Shown here piece by piece: positions 1 through 12,100 of a stretch of 64,000 bases of DNA (the first letter of the stretch is position 1; each line of letters begins with the position of its first letter). The notes under the pieces are model-generated. The model did no database searches and was not told the origin of the DNA. It saw only the letters and a list, made by a program, of their open reading frames with translations. The position numbers and the translations under genes were made by a program. This DNA comes from Dysidea avara. Its lineage: Eukaryota > Porifera > Demospongiae > Dictyoceratida > Dysideidae. The stretch is from assembly GCF_963678975.1 (NCBI RefSeq), contig NC_089279.1, forward strand, positions 31,460,660 through 31,524,659. The letters run 5' to 3'.

Positions 1-104
1 AATACCAAAGTACTAGTTAGGCCTAGTACCAGTCTTATTTTCACAAAGAATGTGCTGAGCTCTAAAAACCTGTTGGGCAGGACGAACAGGTAATACTAAC
101 TCAC

Positions 105-1500
105 CTGGCCACTTGAATTTTCCCCATGTGCTACCCACTATGGCCGCCAGGGAGTCACCAAATCCAAGAGATATGACACCAGCATACAGGCTGATCTTTG
201 GAGCTACGAAATAATAAAATTATCAACCACCAATAATTACTGAGCATCAACACTGATCAGTGAACACACATACACACAGATCAACGTGTACAAAATGATA
301 TTATTACAGGTGATCCTCTTACATGTCATGAAGCACCCACAATTGGACTACTAGTAATACATGTAATAAAGTGATGTGTTCATATCATCATGACTACATG
401 ACACCATTCACAGAGCACGATCCCTTTAGTGGCGAGTAACATATGCTAATTAATCTTAAGTTGAGACTTGCGATAGCCATTTACCAGTGGGACAGACCAG
501 GTTAAATTTTTTTAACACTGTGTGCTTTTGGTCAATTATGGATAGCATGAGCAGTGTCCTTTTAGATAAATGTGTATATTTTGCGAAAATGGCAGGTTTT
601 CACTGGCCGGTCACATATTGTCTCTGGTTACCACCGAGTGAGGTTACTAATCAAAGTTGGTGGCTGTGCTTTACACTATAAACATAACAGCTGTGCACAA
701 ATAAGATGAACATGAAAATTTCTTATACTTACCATTGGTATAGACCCTGAGGGGATACAGCCACAGGGGTAGAGAGAAGCCAGCTAGCAGGTAGATGTGA
801 GAGAGGATTAGTCGACCACTATCCTTTGAGTCTACAAACTCTATCAACACTTTGTGGACAGCATCTCCGATTGGCCACAGAGAGAAGAATCGAATCACCT
901 GTGAACCAATACATGCACATGTATTACTTTGTGCATGTGTGTGCAAGGGTGTGTGTGTGTGTGTGTGTGGTGTGTGCAGTATGTTACGCTGTGGAAAGTT
1001 GACTACTAAATGTTTACTATACAAATGCAAAATGACTGTTCACTTAAAGTATTCAAGTTCTATTAGATCAGGTGTATGCTCCATTAGAGTAATTGAACAA
1101 ATCCAACTAAAAGAAGCTTGCAGCGCTACCACTGCGAGCTGATTAAATTCAACTAATGAGTGAAAAGGTATGTATATAAGGCTAAAAACATGGATACATA
1201 TGTCATGACATTTTTGCGTTACTAACGCAACAGGTCAGTGCATGTCAATGTCACACACCCAGTAAACATTTAACTATTTTACACCACACCACACACACAC
1301 ACATGCACGCACTACACAAACACATACTACACACGCACACGCACACACACACACAACACAACAACACCTCTAGTAAGATCAGCAGACACAAGGCAGACGA
1401 TGCAGCTAGTTGAAGGATGACAGGATCAAGGATGATGCCAGGTACAAAAATACAAATCATCATCAAATGAAACCACTTCCTTGATACCACTGAAGATGGA
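105..1500 (-). CDS. DOLK: Dolichol kinase, C-terminal exons 11-13 (gene continues off the left edge)
   Basis: Dolichol kinase uses CTP to phosphorylate dolichol on the cytoplasmic face of the ER, supplying the lipid carrier for N-glycosylation, O-mannosylation and GPI anchors. I read three exons: 1368-1500 (SRKWFHLMMICIFVPGIILD, matching the RKYFHLIVVATYIPGIIFD stretch of human DOLK as I remember it), 733-898 (DSKDSGRLILSHIYLLAGFS, human [20 protein letters not shown]) and 105-203 (YAGVISLGFGDSLAAIVGST). The last holds the family's CTP-site pattern D-x2-A-x3-G-x3-G, near residue 490. All junctions have AG acceptors and GT donors (GTAAGT at 732, GTGAGT at 104; the donor at 1367 is the weaker GTGTTG). 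Phases match throughout. The following KKT-x-EG part of the CTP site and the C-terminus should lie in exons left of position 1. Family assignment rests on my memory of the human protein, not on a search. Confidence 0.93.
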
Positions 1501-1585
1501 CTGCAAGTGAACAGCATGTGAATTGTGTGTAGTATGCATTATAGCTTATATCAATACTCTTGATTTTTCTGGGATAGTTGACCAT

Positions 1586-2040
1586 CAAGAGTTTATACAA
1601 TATACAAACTGAGGAGTATCATATACCGCTGTAGAAGGGCATATCGTGAAGTTATGACATAGCACTTCTGAGTTTGCCTGTTTTTCTTTGTATAATCAAT
1701 GATGTCTTTAGTTAAACATGATATTGATTGAACACGTGCCTATCAACATTGTTAGCAACCAAATTATTAACTCCAGTTCTAAGTGTTTATTGCCAAACTT
1801 CAATGGTTTCTTCATGAGTTCAGACTGCTTCATAGGCATTTCTTGTTAGGAAATTCACAAATATGGCTATCCTGACTATCATGAGTGTGGAATGGTGCTA
1901 ACGATTCTTGCAATTTTACAGCTGCTCGTACATCACTAACCACAACACTTTCTCATTATGTTCTAACTTCACGATGCACCCTTCTACAGGGGTATATGAC
2001 AGTAGGATACTCTCCTCAGTATATATATTATGAATTCTTG
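1586..2040. mobile_element. MITE of the CAAGAGTT family, 455 bp
   Basis: The ends are inverted repeats (CAAGAGTTTATA... and ...TATGAATTCTTG). The inner arms, GTATATGACAGTAGGATACT and its counterpart, repeat those of the element at 13980-14423. The flanks show TGACCAT on the left and TGACCAT one base from the right end, fitting a target duplication of about 7 bp. No coding capacity. Confidence 0.75.
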
Positions 2041-2235
2041 CTGACCATTTATAACAGATCCTAGGTCCAGTCCTATACATTTATGGTCCTATAATAGTCA
2101 CAGATGATAAGTATTGTAAGTATTTGTACTGTATAAGCCTAGCAAATTACATTTACACAATGCAGATACAGGCTAGAGAAATATGTTCACATAATACAAC
2201 TGTACATATGTATGTTAAAGAATTAACAATCATAT

Positions 2236-3248
2236 CTAGGCAATTCTTGGTTGCTGTGGGGCAATTCTCGCTGAGTTGTGTTTGGGCAAAATGTTCTTCA
2301 CTGTCATCACCAATGGGTCAAGGATTTCTTTGAAGTACAGGCTATACACAAATGGATGTGAAAGGACAACTGCATAGCCAATGTTAGGTCTGATAACATA
2401 ATCTATGATATTGTGATACATGGTGGAATCTATTAGAAATCTTCCTGTATCCACTGCCAGGAAGGGCACGATGGCAAATTCACTACTGCTATCACCAGCG
2501 GTGTCACGATCGGCCTCATGTGTTTCTTAAGATTACCTTCTTCTTCTTCTTCAAGTGTTCAAGTTGATCAGTAGTTCCTGACAATCTCGATCTACTTTCG
2601 GACCTGATAAGCTTTGACTGCTAAGTAAATGTTGAGTGATAATGTACCAACCAACTCAGTGAACACAAGTAATACAACAGAAAACAATACTTGCAAGAAC
2701 AAATCCTCGTCTAGAAGGGACACAGCATACCTTGAGATAACAGTGTAACCACTGGCACTCAAGAGGATATAGATGCAAGCCAAAACAGCAAAAACCCACA
2801 GACTGGCAATGATGCTAACAACGGCGTGACGTGTCATAATCCAATCATGTTTGAAAAGAAACTTGATAGCTATCACCTTATCAATTGAAATCATCAAGAA
2901 CGTGAAGTGAACAATGACCACTGGACAGTGTAGGAAATAGAACAAATTGCAACCGATCAAGTCTCCTTGCCCTAACATGAAGCCGATCATCATGATGGCA
3001 CTTATCAAGGTGACCACTACAGTCAACACTATGTCGATGACCATCACATTGGCAATGAAGACAATATAAGGCTTATGCAGTCTCCTTGTAGTTTTGACGG
3101 TAGCAATGACCAGTTCACCCATTAGTATGGTAGTCAGAGTGACAACGAACTTAAATCTCAAGGATAGATAGGTGAAGTATTCAGGTAGAAATGAGCCTTG
3201 TTGTTCAGTGTCACTTTCCCATCTGAGTTCTTCACCAGAAGCAGACAT
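2236..3248 (-). CDS. Class A (rhodopsin-like) G protein-coupled receptor, reading frame interrupted
   Basis: A seven-transmembrane receptor expected at the plasma membrane; ligand unknown. Starting at MSASGEEL (3248), the frame to 2592 encodes TM1 (FKFVVTLTTILMGELVIATV), TM2 with the usual N and D (FIANVMVIDIVL), a TM3 cysteine, IDKVIAIKF in the DRY position, a TM4 tryptophan (SLWVFAVLACIY), and TM5 ending KAYQVRK. After a stop at 2592, a second frame carries KKHMRPIVTPLVIAVVN (TM6 start) near 2480-2530. A third frame from about 2480 to 2236 carries VPFLAVDTGRF and TM7 (NIGYAVVLSHPFVYSLYF, with HPFVY in place of NPxxY). The TM5-TM6 break could be a short intron beginning at the GTAGAT. The break inside TM6 near 2482 looks like a one-base frameshift, so this is either a young pseudogene or a sequence error. 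It lies in a DOLK intron on the same strand. Confidence 0.7.
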
Positions 3249-4087
3249 CTTGTTGAGACCTTTTTCTATAAACCACAACTTCCAAACCAACTGTGATAGA
3301 ATGAATTGTTCCAACACTTTAAGTTTCATGCTGATAGCTAGCACTATTTTATACATAGCTACCACATTTCTCAGCCCTACCACACAATGACATGAGATAC
3401 ACAGAGTACGACATTGAAAACTCTCATGCACAATAGTCACTTCTAGGGGTGTAGTCAGGACTTTTCAGAAGCTTTACTATATGTAGTAGGCCATAAGTAC
3501 AGGGACCTGGGGGAGCATTGCCCCAAGCTGCTGACAAACTTTGAACATTAAAAATGAATGAAAGATTCTACTGGTGACATATTACGCTAAAGTGATACTA
3601 ATGTCACTATATTAATCCTTAGGAAACAGCTACATGTAAATGTGGACTTTCTGACTTCCACAATAGTAGATCAAACAACACTTTGCTACAAGATTGAAGT
3701 TACCAGATCAAACTATAGCTACCAGTGTACTGTATCATTATATGAAATTGGGATTGCTATTCCATTAGGGACCCTTGAGAAAGTTATGTATAAAGTCTGC
3801 ACTTGCAGGGAGTTAGAAACTAACACAAATGTCGCTTCAGGTGGTTTCATACACACCTGGTGTTGCTTTTTAAGTTTAACATATTTTCTGACATTCTTCA
3901 AATTCACATTACATGTAACTTAACAGCTCTTGTGCATGAAATGTACATAGATACATGTGGTAGTGAAAATGAGGGTTATTTCTGATCTAAATGCAAGCAC
4001 AGCGATCCACTTATCCTCCCATTAAAAATGGAAAAGTAAGATCTTAACAGTTCTACATAAATGTGTGTATTTATTTTGCATTTGCAC

Positions 4088-4479
4088 TAGTGATGTGCGA
4101 TATGTGATATATATTGAAATATTGCGATGAATTTTTTTTAATATCATGATATAAAATCATTATATCGTGATATAAGCTGAAGAATAGTTTTTAAAAGAGA
4201 AAAATGTACCCAAGATGTCATTGTACACTGTAGTTTTTTGATAAAAGAACTTGCAATGTTGTATGCTAGTCATGTACTATGTATGTTGTATTGTACTTCT
4301 AGTACATCAGTGCTACAAGTGTCATCAGTGTAACTGAGTGATAAGCTGTATATTGTGATATATATCGTATCGTGATATATATCGTATCGTGATATATATC
4401 GTATCGTGATATATATCGTATCGTGATATATTGTGTGCAATAATCGTGATAGGAAAATATCCTATATCGCACACCACTA
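4088..4479. mobile_element. hAT-type MITE with 8-bp target duplication
   Basis: The ends are TAGTGATGTGCGATAT on the left and, reversed, TAGTGGTGTGCGATAT on the right. ATTTGCAC is present directly outside both ends (4080-4087 and 4480-4487), an exact 8-bp duplication as hAT elements make. The interior (about 4355-4437) contains a tandem repeat of roughly 18 bp built from TATCGTATCGTGATATA. No open frame of note. Confidence 0.85.
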
Positions 4480-7417
4480 ATTTGCACACTTTAAAAGGAT
4501 CTTCTGTTAATGGATGCTCTTTCTATCCATGACTGTTCTATTAGAGTACACTTGACTGCTCTCTATTAGAGTATTTTGACAGGTATTATTAAACAGAAGA
4601 GACTGGCAAGCAGTACATTGAGTTACATCTGTCTGAAGGTATGATATGTTTGAGCTTGATTGTACCAAACTAATACTGCCAAGGTGCCATGAAGGCAATG
4701 CAATGGTGGTCGGTGGATGTACCACGTTTAGAGTCATAAAACAGTGCACTGTGGATAGAAACACCCGCCACCTTCCTGCTGCCATAATGCCAGTAATCAC
4801 CTATCACATGCCAGGTCAGTGAAGATGAGTTTTGCCTATCATATTCTTAAAGCATAGCTAGATATTGTTGTGTGGTAACAATTAAGAAAAACGTGAAAAT
4901 CTTTAAATTCATACCACAACATTTAAAGTTCAATTCAGTACATACTGTATACAGGGTGCATAAAAACACAAATCGCTGAGCACATGGGTACCGTACTCAC
5001 GCTGAAATTCCACTGATTTCCACAGGGGCCTGCATAGATTCATGCATCAACTAAAATACAAATTTAATTGTTAACTTTAGCTCATACAAACAGCACGGTT
5101 AATGGCTGACTAAATCTCTAAAAATTTTCACTATGGATTGAATGAAGGATGGTGACTAAACATACACTTAAATACAACAAGCAATGTGGTGGTTATTTCA
5201 CTATGGTTTCAGTTTTGTTTTGCCAATTGCTACACACATACAAGTGTACATCTGCAAAGTGAGTCTCATTGGAACATGGTTAACAAATCAACCTCCACAT
5301 TCTTACTTTATGGGAAACGGACAAAGCAACGATGTGCTACACATAAATCAACACTTTTTGGAGGATGGAGGTATAAGTCTATGATGTATGTATTGATCTC
5401 CTGCGGTAGTACATGAAAAGGTACCAAATACCAACATCTAATTGTAGCCCATAACATTGATCATGGTCTAGTTATGGTTTAGACAATAGATAGTAAATCA
5501 ATCAACAGAAAATAGAATTGAACTTTAAAAGTCATGGGGACCACATTTTGGGAAACTCTAATGATATGGGACTGACTTTTGTTTGATATTATATTTGGAG
5601 GTAGTCTGGTGTAGCCGACCTGTGCATGGAGTGCAAGGGTCTGGTGACAGACACATTATACACCTGTACTAGTCTTACAAAATACTGGTGTGTCCAATCA
5701 AATTGCGCAGAGATCAATTAACACCATCTAAACTGCAACAGTTTTCGTGATGAATTGAAATAATTTTAATGTGTTATTTATAATCGTCTTGATAATACCC
5801 CTCCTGAACGCAAAACTTTCGCCCAACAAAACTTTCCCTGTTTATGGTAAATTACTATCATACTTGACCGTAGTGGTTATCACATCAAGTAGTTGTGGGT
5901 TTACTAAAATGTACAGTGAAACCTAGTCAGAGCAGCTGTTAGATTTGTAATGATTCTAGTTGCATAGAAGAGCACCCACAATATGTATTTCTGCATGATT
6001 CATCATCTTTCAGCAGGTGGTGGCATGTTCTTTGGGTAAGAGTTTACAGTAGTAAGGCTTAGTTGTATTTTAGTGCTGGAGAATCAGTAGATGGGTAGTA
6101 TGCAAATACGAAGGATGGGATATTAAAAGATATCTGAAAGCTAAATGAAGTAATATGTAACTGTTCTTAATTTCAACAAAGAGTGGTGAGGTTTTGGCCT
6201 CACTGGTCACACCTATGTTGGGTCAATGGATTTGAGACTTGGATGTTAGAATAGCATGGTATATGTTGGGCAGTAAGAAAAATCAAACTCCATGTCAGTT
6301 CATGCACATCATTTAATGGAGCCAATAGTAGTCAAGGAGTTTTAAACCTGCTCTTCTCCTTTTCCATACCATTACTATTTACTTACTCACGGCTACTATA
6401 ACTTTCAGAACGAAAAACCATGTGGCTAATATGCAAAGGCAGCTGCTATTCAAGGGCAGCTATTATGGGCTTGTGTGGCAGCAGCCCATGGTGTTTATAT
6501 GGACTGACCTTGTTTCATCATCCTTCAATACTATCATTCATTTTAAATTCTTTCAAAAACACTATTTACTGGCTTAAAACAACTCCTTTTCCCAGTCTCT
6601 ACTTCAGATACAAGCTGTGACTATCTGAGGGCGGTTTTTATGACTATAATTCCAGGTTTATACAAGCCATAGCTATTAACTGGTCAAATACAGTGGTCAT
6701 CATAAGAACTGACTTAACCATATCATGTAAGTTTAAAACACAGCTAAGATGTATACAGACTACCTATTTAGGCTGTAAATTTATCAGGGTTCAGCAGTGA
6801 GACTAAGTTTCATATTGTAACACAAACAATTTTTACTTGAAGGTATTCGCACAAAAGAAATATCATTTTTATGTATGTTACTATCCCAAATCAAAGATTT
6901 ACTAAATTGGATGCTTAACCACATCATCAAGTAGTACAAACATTTACTATGTTGCTTTTAGAAGCATTATCAACAAGTCACGCACTAACTGATACAGCTC
7001 TGGCTGCAGTATGTACACGTGACAACATCAAAGGATTGTTTACAGAAACGTTATCACAATGATGAAGTGTAACATGTTATTATATGCTAGACAATGTCCA
7101 GTATTTAGTAACATGTTACTAAAACAGTAGCTGATAGTGAGGTGATATTCTAACTAACATCCACGCTACTTGCTGATATAAAGATGCAATAGTAATACAT
7201 CAGTAATAGCATCATACACATTATTGTTGTTGTTGTTGTTATTGCACAACTTGTCCTGATTTCCTTGAATTTCCTGTTTACAAAAATTGACAAAACTATA
7301 GGGTGGTACTTCACCTATTACTATTTATAGCATTCTTGGAATCTCGTAATAGGTCACCACATATAAATATGCATCGAAGAGTACATTTTAATTGCCGTAT
7401 ACATATTGATAGAAAGC

Positions 7418-8506
7418 ATGTCAAAACTGCCACTGCCTATTGACAAGCTAGTTCAGTTGATAGTGGATAACCCTGAACCTGGGTATTGTTCTAGAGTGCT
7501 GAAACAAGGTTTTGTTACAGCGAAACTTGACAATTGTAGCACTAGACAATGCTGTACAAGTACTGAAGAGTTACTATGCTGCATCTAAAATTGTGACATG
7601 GTCAGGCAACGTAGTATCAACAGTTTGTGTAGGAATTGAATTTGCTGTCTTCGTACTAGGATGGATATTTGCTCCATTGACTATGGGAATTACAGGAATT
7701 GTGGGCACTGTATGTACTTACGCTGTTGGCTATATAGGGATAAGAACAACCGCAGCATCAGGCTTGTTTGGCTTTATAAAATGCCACAAATGTAATGAAC
7801 AAATCAATATAGTGAGAGAAGCAATGGATGAAGACATGAGGTGTTACAATGAACTACAAGCAGTACTAGACCACGCCCTTCCTTTTAGGCCTCCAACATA
7901 TGAAACAGAGCAAACTTTATAAATAAAATTCTTTTTTATACTTTGCCAGAGAGAGCAGCAAAATGGTTGCAGACAAAGAGGGAGTGGCTGGGACTATTGG
8001 ATATCACCTTGAAGGTACCAGACAAGGAAAAACAGAAGCCTGAATGCCAGGATGAAGTTGCACAGCTTTCCACAGAGATTCAAGACCCATTACACGTGAG
8101 GACACAAAACGTGCCACAAAATTCACAGCAGCAACAAAAGGAATCTGAGAACTCAGATAGTTCATTCTTGAAAAGCACAATCAAAATGATCCTTGGCAAA
8201 ATGAGGGCAGCAGTAAGCATAGCCTCAGCAGGTATCAAAAGTGTACTAAAATTCTCTGTTATGATACTAGAGAAAATTGAACAAAAAATTAGTGTAATAA
8301 AAGCAGCCAGAGTGTTGGGATGCATCGGAAAATTTATTCCAGTTATAAATCTACTTTAACAAGGAATGGTGTTTCTAGTCGAGCTTGCAGTTAATGGTAA
8401 AACTCCCACAGCTGCTGAAGTTATAGAAGAGATCCTCCTACCAAAACTGACGGAAGATGTAACCACAATGATGGAATTGAAAGAGCAGCTACTTAACTCA
8501 TGCTAA
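7418..8506 (+). pseudogene. Apolipoprotein L-like locus with interrupted frame
   Basis: Three open stretches read in order. The first is 7418 to about 7510 (MSKLPLPIDKLVQLIVDN). The second is about 7512-7922, with a hydrophobic glycine-containing hairpin (VLGWIFAPLTMGITGIVGTV) of the kind seen at the LAPxTxG region of apolipoprotein L proteins. The third runs from 7943 to 8506 with a stop at 8357, ending AAEVIEEILLPKLTEDV. The last part resembles the ApoL C-terminal segment (ALDVVYLVYESKHLHEGAKS in APOL1, from memory). Between them is a polar linker rich in Q, E and S. The first change of frame is a single-base shift; the second break could be an intron ending in TTTGCCAG at 7948. ApoL family proteins associate with membranes. 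It is nested antisense in a DOLK intron. The family call is by eye, and an unrelated membrane protein is possible. Confidence 0.4.
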
Positions 8507-9144
8507 TTACATGGATGGAAATAAAATACCTGAAATAGAGTAAATATTTGATGTGACATCATTTAAACATATTGATGTAGCGTAAAGCAATAGCTACTAC
8601 TGCATGTACACCTCTATGTATTCTTTAGTCTTTTTTCATAGCTTGGGGACAAGATATGTACAAGTTATAATTTTACCCAAGTCCTTTTTCTTACTTGGAG
8701 GCAATTGCAAGTCACTTATTTTGTACGAGACATCAAAAATGCATCACTGCTGTGGATGTTACTTTGAGTGCAGACTGCATACAGGTGAAATAAACAATAA
8801 ATTCTTTTAGCTTTATCCCTATATATAGCTTTATCCCTCCCTATATCCTTATAGCCACCCAACTGAAGTGTGAGCTACTGAAAATCTGAGTATTGTTCTA
8901 TAGTTAACGCTGCAAGTTGTACAAGTACGTTATAATTGTACTGGATACTATCCAATAAAAGCTACGTGGAGCTGGCAGCAAGCTATTGCCATCTTTTCAG
9001 TAAATAACGCTTTAACACGATCCTAGCTATGTGGTTGCCATCTTTGATTCAATGTACATTCATTACATTTAAGCATCCTTGGTTGTTCACTTTTACCACA
9101 ACGCATACATCTATCTCATAGCTACGTAACACACAAAAGCTTAC

Positions 9145-12100
9145 TCTGATGACTGCAGTACTCCAAACACACTGTTACTTCCTCGAGATTGCACCACCAC
9201 ATACACAATAGCCACTACAGTCCATATGAACCAGTAGCCTACCAGTAGTACCTGTGACAAGTGAAACAGTTAGTTTAATTTGCATTCAACCACTTTGTGA
9301 TTATCAACCAATACATGAAGCTACGTATGAATTACGATGTTCATGTTACCTCATATTATATAGATTATTTAAGCAACATAATTAATGTAATACGCCTTAC
9401 TTTCTAATAATAAGTACAAGGAAATATTAGGAATTTTAAAGGGATCAAAGAAATAAAAAGTAGTGTAATAAGGGAGACCTAAACCTGCAGATATAGTAGT
9501 GGACATTTAATCCCTAATTCAGTCTATAACCAGTAAGCAACCTCCCTTGTTTACCTACTTTTTACTATGATCCCCCAATCAAAATTAGAATTCCTAATTT
9601 TCCTTATACTTTTGATTGTTTACCATTATTATGACGGGCATACCAAAGAATGACACCACACTTAATGTTTACATCTGAACGTGTGCTCAACTATCAATTA
9701 CTGAAAAGTGCCAAGTAGCCATTATGCTTTGTTTTCAGCTATATATGATCAGGCAGCGCTACAAACAAAGAACAGTACAAGAAGCACCTCTGCAATCAAT
9801 AAAGCCACTACGGGAAAATATGGACAATTCCCATTACAAATGTAGGGAAGCCATCATGTGCTACCATGAATCAACACATTGAGCTGTCAGCGAAGAGAAA
9901 TAGGGTACAAAGGAGGACAAAGGCTAGTCCATATTGTGTGTATTGTATGTACTGCGGTACACCTGTCGGGTTGAAACAATGTTTAACAGAAAAAAAATTT
10001 AAGTCTGTAGTCCCAGCCATTATCGAATTATGCCCGTCTGAAGATATTAGTAAGTACAGTAATTAAAATAAGCGATGAGTGAGTAAGTGAGTCAGGCAGT
10101 AGAAAATAACAATAAAAATTAAAATTCGTAGCAACCTATTCGGGTTGTAACTGAAGGCATTTTTGGGCTTGGTTATACCTAACCAATACTGCGGCAGTGT
10201 CATGACATCATGGAGGTATTGTGAAGCTGGTTTCTGGCCAATATATATTCTAATGATGCAGTACAAACCTCTATGATCCTCAATATAAAGTTACTACCAT
10301 ATTATATGACACAGATAGTCAGTTTTATTGTATGATGTCTAAAGTTATGGAATGACTCACAGACCAGTGTCACTATTATATAATTCATTCACACATCACA
10401 TTACTTACACGATACTTGCTACTTAATATGAAGGACACTAGCCACAAGACAGGTCTATTCTCCAACAACACTTGAAGACTTGGTAGTAACACCATCACGG
10501 TGACCATGCCAGTAGTGAGAAAAAATGTCGCTGACCAAAATCTACTCTCCACTGGACCACTATGCAGATAGAGAGTAACATACAGTATATGATAAAGCAT
10601 AACTGATGATAAGGCATGCCTGTATTCTTTTCAAAATATATAGGAATCCAGAAAGAGCTGCTTCATCAGTTTATAACACACATACTGTACAGCAAGCTTA
10701 GGCTATGTGTAGTCTCAGCACTAAGTTATCAATAAGGAGTTTGTGTTATGTGCAGCCCATCAGGTACAGTTCACTCAAAAAACTATTATAAAATACTCTA
10801 CTAGAGCAATCATTTTTGCTGCTGTACAAATCAATTTCTACACTCTTCCTACTGTCTAATGCAATAATCCAAACTATATGTTGAAACTGGATCATTCCTT
10901 GATAATACTAAGACAAGAAAAAGAAATTCAGAAATTGGTACAAAAACTATTTAAGTTTTAACTGAAACAACCATGAGACTCACCGTGCGAACGCAGCCTT
11001 CTTCAGTATAGGAGCTAGGCAACCACAACATAGTATTATCCCTAGCACCATCATCTGTAAAACAATCATCATATCATATTTCTGATATACATAGGAGAAC
11101 TATCACAAATGCCATAAAGTACAGGCCTGGCTTAAATATGTACTAACACAGTAGCTATTTGTAAGTGAAACTCCAGAACACAATAGGGCCAAGATTTTTT
11201 TGGTGTACTGTACAACGTAATTTCTCTGTTTGAAAAGTGCAGAACCAGATCAGTTTAGACCAAAAGAAGTTACATACTCTGTCACTGTGTTGACTGATTA
11301 TACCTAACTCATACATACACATGATATACCACACACATACTAACACAAAGCAAAGCAAAGCCTCCGGCAGCCATGCGAAACATGGCTATTGCCACCCAGT
11401 GAACCAGCACACACACACACACACACACACACAACACACACACACACATGCACGCACACACATGTACACACACACACACACACACACGCATGTACACACA
11501 TACATGTACACGTACACACACACACACACACACACATGTACACGTACACACACAAACATGTACACGTACACACACACATGTACACGTACACACACACATG
11601 TACACGTACACACACACATGTACACACACACACACGTACACGTACACACACACATGTACACGTACACACACACATGTACATGTACACGTACACACACACA
11701 CATGTACACGTACACACACACATGTACACGTACACACACACATGTACACGTACACGTACACGCACATACACACACGTACACACACACATGTACACACACA
11801 CATGTACACGTACACACATGTACACGTACACACACACATGTACACGTACACACACACATGTACACGTACACACACACATGTACACGTACACACACACATG
11901 TACACGTACACACACACACATGTACACGTACACACACACACATGTACACGTACACACACACATGTACACGTACAGACACACATGTACACGTACAGACACA
12001 GACACACACAGACACACAGACACACACACAGACACACACACCTCAAGGTAGAGAGTTGTCTCGTGTCTCTTAAATGCCAACTGTTTAGATATTTCCACAA

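Larger units (their letters stand above)
1501..9144 (-). other. Large DOLK intron 10 carrying two nested loci
   Basis: The stretch lies between the GTAAGC donor at 9144 and the TTGCAG acceptor at 1501, with phase 2 conserved across it. Inside are a MITE (1586-2040), a GPCR-like gene on the same strand (2236-3248), a second MITE (4088-4479) and an apolipoprotein L-like locus on the opposite strand (7418-8506). In 3249-4087, 4480-7417 and 8507-9144 I see no gene. The middle stretch has two ACTCTAATAGAGCAGTCA-type units (4531-4580) and a short GTT repeat near 7222. Confidence 0.75.

Noticed and set aside
487-681. Open frame of 64 codons, plus strand
   Set aside because: It lies in a DOLK intron without splice support or recognisable protein features.
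9866-10066. Frame with CVYCMYCG, ending at a GTAAGT that could be a splice donor
   Set aside because: It might be an exon, but no acceptor, partner exon or known domain could be found; it sits inside a DOLK intron on the other strand.
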